Positions 62,673 through 64,000 of a stretch of 64,000 nt of DNA are shown one piece after another (the stretch's first letter is position 1; each line of letters starts with the position of its first letter). The DNA comes from JAGDMJ01 sp963809695 (GTDB lineage: Bacteria; Bacteroidota; Ignavibacteria; UBA10030; UBA6906): contig CAWEKI010000009.1 of NCBI GenBank assembly GCA_963809695.1, positions 496,001-560,000 on the forward strand. Reading direction: 5' to 3'. The notes under the pieces are model-generated. The model saw nothing but the letters and a program-made list of their open reading frames with translations. It was not told the origin of the DNA and made no database searches. Position numbers and translations under genes: made by a program.

Positions 62673-63179
62673 TCAGTGTGCTCTGCGTTTTGTCGTTCCA
62701 TTGACTTGTTCCACCCGGTCGCGGGGCTCGTACGGGCGCATGGCAAACGAGATGGTTCTGATGATGACTCCGTGATTCACAATGTGCATGGTCGCCACAT
62801 TCTCCTTGCTCCGTTCGGTCGCGGCAACCCGTGCACCGAACGGAAGAATCTGTTGACTCAGTTCATGATTCACCTTGACGGTGGCGAAATCATACGGTAC
62901 AACAATCCGCTGTTCCAGTCGGAGCAGCTTCTTATCTGGCGTTATCACCTTCCAGGTTGTGACCGATTTCGCCTCGATTGGATAGTGCCCCAGGACGCCG
63001 TCGATTGCGGCATTGATCTTCCTGCTGTCGGAGAGTGCGGCCGCAAAATCGTTCACAACAGCTCCGGGTCCGGCAGCCACAAGGCGGTCTGCTACGCTCA
63101 GCGCAATTCCCAGCAGCGCCAGGATTCCGGCAATGATCAGCCGGGAGTTGAACCGGTCTGTTACCTCTCCCGGTGTCAT
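62673..63179 (-). CDS. Unknown single-pass membrane-anchored protein
   Basis: 168 residues from ATG 63179, which overlaps the enoyl-CoA hydratase stop (ATGA); the frame runs upstream only as antiparallel shadow. One transmembrane helix (about 14-36: LIIAGILALLGIALSVADRLV) is followed by a probably periplasmic domain with RLEQRIVVPYDFATVKVNHELSQ and GARVAATERSKENVATMHIV. I do not recognise the family. The stop is immediately followed by the AAAGGAG preceding glyQS. Confidence 0.75.
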   Translation of the reverse strand: MTPGEVTDRFNSRLIIAGILALLGIALSVADRLVAAGPGAVVNDFAAALSDSRKINAAIDGVLGHYPIEAKSVTTWKVITPDKKLLRLEQRIVVPYDFATVKVNHELSQQILPFGARVAATERSKENVATMHIVNHGVIIRTISFAMRPYEPRDRVEQVNGTTKRRAH

Positions 63180-63958
63180 CGGTTCTTGAAAACCGGTTTT
63201 CGTTTTTCGAGAAACGCCCCTGTTCCCTCCCGAAAATCCTCCGTGGTGCAGCAGCCGCCGAACAGAGCCGCCTCGAGCTTCTCGCCTTCTCCCAATGCCA
63301 CTTCCTGTGTCGCGTTTACGGCCTTGAGCGCCATGCGGACGGCAGCCTGTCCGAACGAGGAGATCACCTGAGCCATGGCGATCGCACGCGGCATCAACTC
63401 CGCGGGGGGAACCACCTTGTTCACTAAACCAATACGCAACGCTTCGGCCGCGTCCACCTGGGTCCCTGTCAGGATCATCTCCATTGCCCTCCCCCGGCCG
63501 ATCAGGCGGGCCAGACGCTGCGTCCCTCCATAGCCGGGAATGATTCCCAACGCAACCTCGGGCTGGCCAAAGCGTGCCTTCTCCGAGGCAATGCGGATAT
63601 GACAAGCCAGCGCCAACTCGCACCCTCCCCCCAGGGCATATCCGTTCACTGCGGCGATCACGGGCTTACCCAGGTCCTCGATCATGTCAAACACTTCCTG
63701 TCCTCTGGCCGAGAATTCTTTCCCCGTCTCGCCATTCAATGCGGTCAACTCCTTGATGTCCGTCCCCGCAACAAACGCTTTCTCCCCTGACCCGGTGATG
63801 ATGACGACGTCAACTGAGCCGTCGTGCTTCAGAGAGGCAAAGAGATCGCGCAGTTCAGTCTTGGCCACGGCATTGACCGCGTTGAGCTTGTCAGGACGGT
63901 TAATCGTGACCGTGGCGATCCTGTCCTTGACCGCATAGAGCAATGTAGAAAATTCCAT
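63176..63958 (-). CDS. Enoyl-CoA hydratase/isomerase family protein
   Basis: Crotonase-fold protein of 260 residues from ATG 63958; a GTG at 63988 is also in frame. The oxyanion-hole segments are AFVAGTDIKELTAL and VNGYALGGGCELALACHIRIAS, and both catalytic glutamates of enoyl-CoA hydratases are present: GGGCEL and GQPEVALGIIPGYGGTQRL. Hydration of short-chain trans-2-enoyl-CoA is the likely reaction (fatty or amino acid degradation). It is coupled to the unknown membrane protein and glyQS downstream. Confidence 0.93.
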   Translation of the reverse strand: MEFSTLLYAVKDRIATVTINRPDKLNAVNAVAKTELRDLFASLKHDGSVDVVIITGSGEKAFVAGTDIKELTALNGETGKEFSARGQEVFDMIEDLGKPVIAAVNGYALGGGCELALACHIRIASEKARFGQPEVALGIIPGYGGTQRLARLIGRGRAMEMILTGTQVDAAEALRIGLVNKVVPPAELMPRAIAMAQVISSFGQAAVRMALKAVNATQEVALGEGEKLEAALFGGCCTTEDFREGTGAFLEKRKPVFKNR

Positions 63959-64000
63959 TTTACACCACCTCGACTCTGCTTTGATCACCGATCATGAACC

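Overview
The window is a gene-dense chromosomal segment (about 60 protein genes, few gaps above 300 bp) of a fairly GC-rich, Gram-negative bacterium. The lineage is probably in the Bacteroidota/Chlorobiota (FCB) group, most like Ignavibacteria-type relatives. This is inferred from two secreted GWxTD-domain proteins, a PorQ-like outer-membrane barrel (type IX secretion family), Big_5-type Ig-like lipoproteins, a KorAB 2-oxoacid:ferredoxin oxidoreductase and the order cinA-thpR-recA-recX. Unlike classical Bacteroidia, many genes have strong AGGAG-type ribosome binding sites. At least 14 starts are preceded by sigma70-like TTGnnn-N17-TAtatT promoters. No rRNA, tRNA, CRISPR array, insertion sequence or phage gene was seen.

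Layout. 1-8.1 kb: a GWxTD protein running off the left edge, gcvP, then a minus-strand operon efp-accB-accC-gcvH (elongation factor P, acetyl-CoA carboxylase biotin half, glycine cleavage H). 8.2-25.4 kb: a small lipoprotein, purM, a FAH-family enzyme, an orphan ParA, an M23 peptidase, valS, a secreted M16 peptidase and a GlcD-like FAD oxidase. After these come a GalU-like nucleotidyltransferase and an 1108-residue GHMP sugar kinase/UDP-sugar pyrophosphorylase fusion. 25.4-31.1 kb: deoC with two SPOR lipoproteins, then tsaD-mltG-Ig-like lipoprotein on the minus strand. 31.2-41.6 kb: rpmB, pgsA-pgpA-cinA-thpR-recA-recX-exonuclease, bioY, prs-rplY-pth and rpsF-rpsR-rplI. 41.9-50.5 kb: korAB, then the tightly coupled run nrnA-pepA-GWxTD-pdxA-ftsE. 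50.5-56.3 kb, minus strand: rpmE, rsmB-kbl and an iron-sulfur set mrp-nfu with a small unknown and an EcsC-family gene. 56.4-64 kb: porQ-like, an envelope operon (FnIII lipoprotein, CPBP protease, TPR protein, ZIP transporter), glyQS, an unknown membrane-anchored protein and an enoyl-CoA hydratase.

Most of the window is housekeeping: translation (valS, glyQS, efp, five ribosomal proteins, pth, rsmB, tsaD), DNA repair (recA, recX), envelope growth (mltG, pgsA, pgpA, ftsE, M23, SPOR proteins) and central metabolism (korAB, gcvP/H, kbl, accBC, purM, prs, pdxA). The most unusual item is the two-gene unit at 21.2-25.4 kb. There a GalU-type enzyme is translationally coupled to a fucokinase-like GHMP kinase fused to a UDPGP-type pyrophosphorylase, in the opposite domain order to the known fucokinase/GDP-fucose pyrophosphorylase (FKP). 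Regulatory points of interest are predicted leaderless transcripts, a hairpin in the rpsF leader that could bind S6:S18, a recA-recX attenuator-like hairpin, a possible AUC start for glyQS and an EF-P whose tip residue is Asn rather than Lys or Arg.
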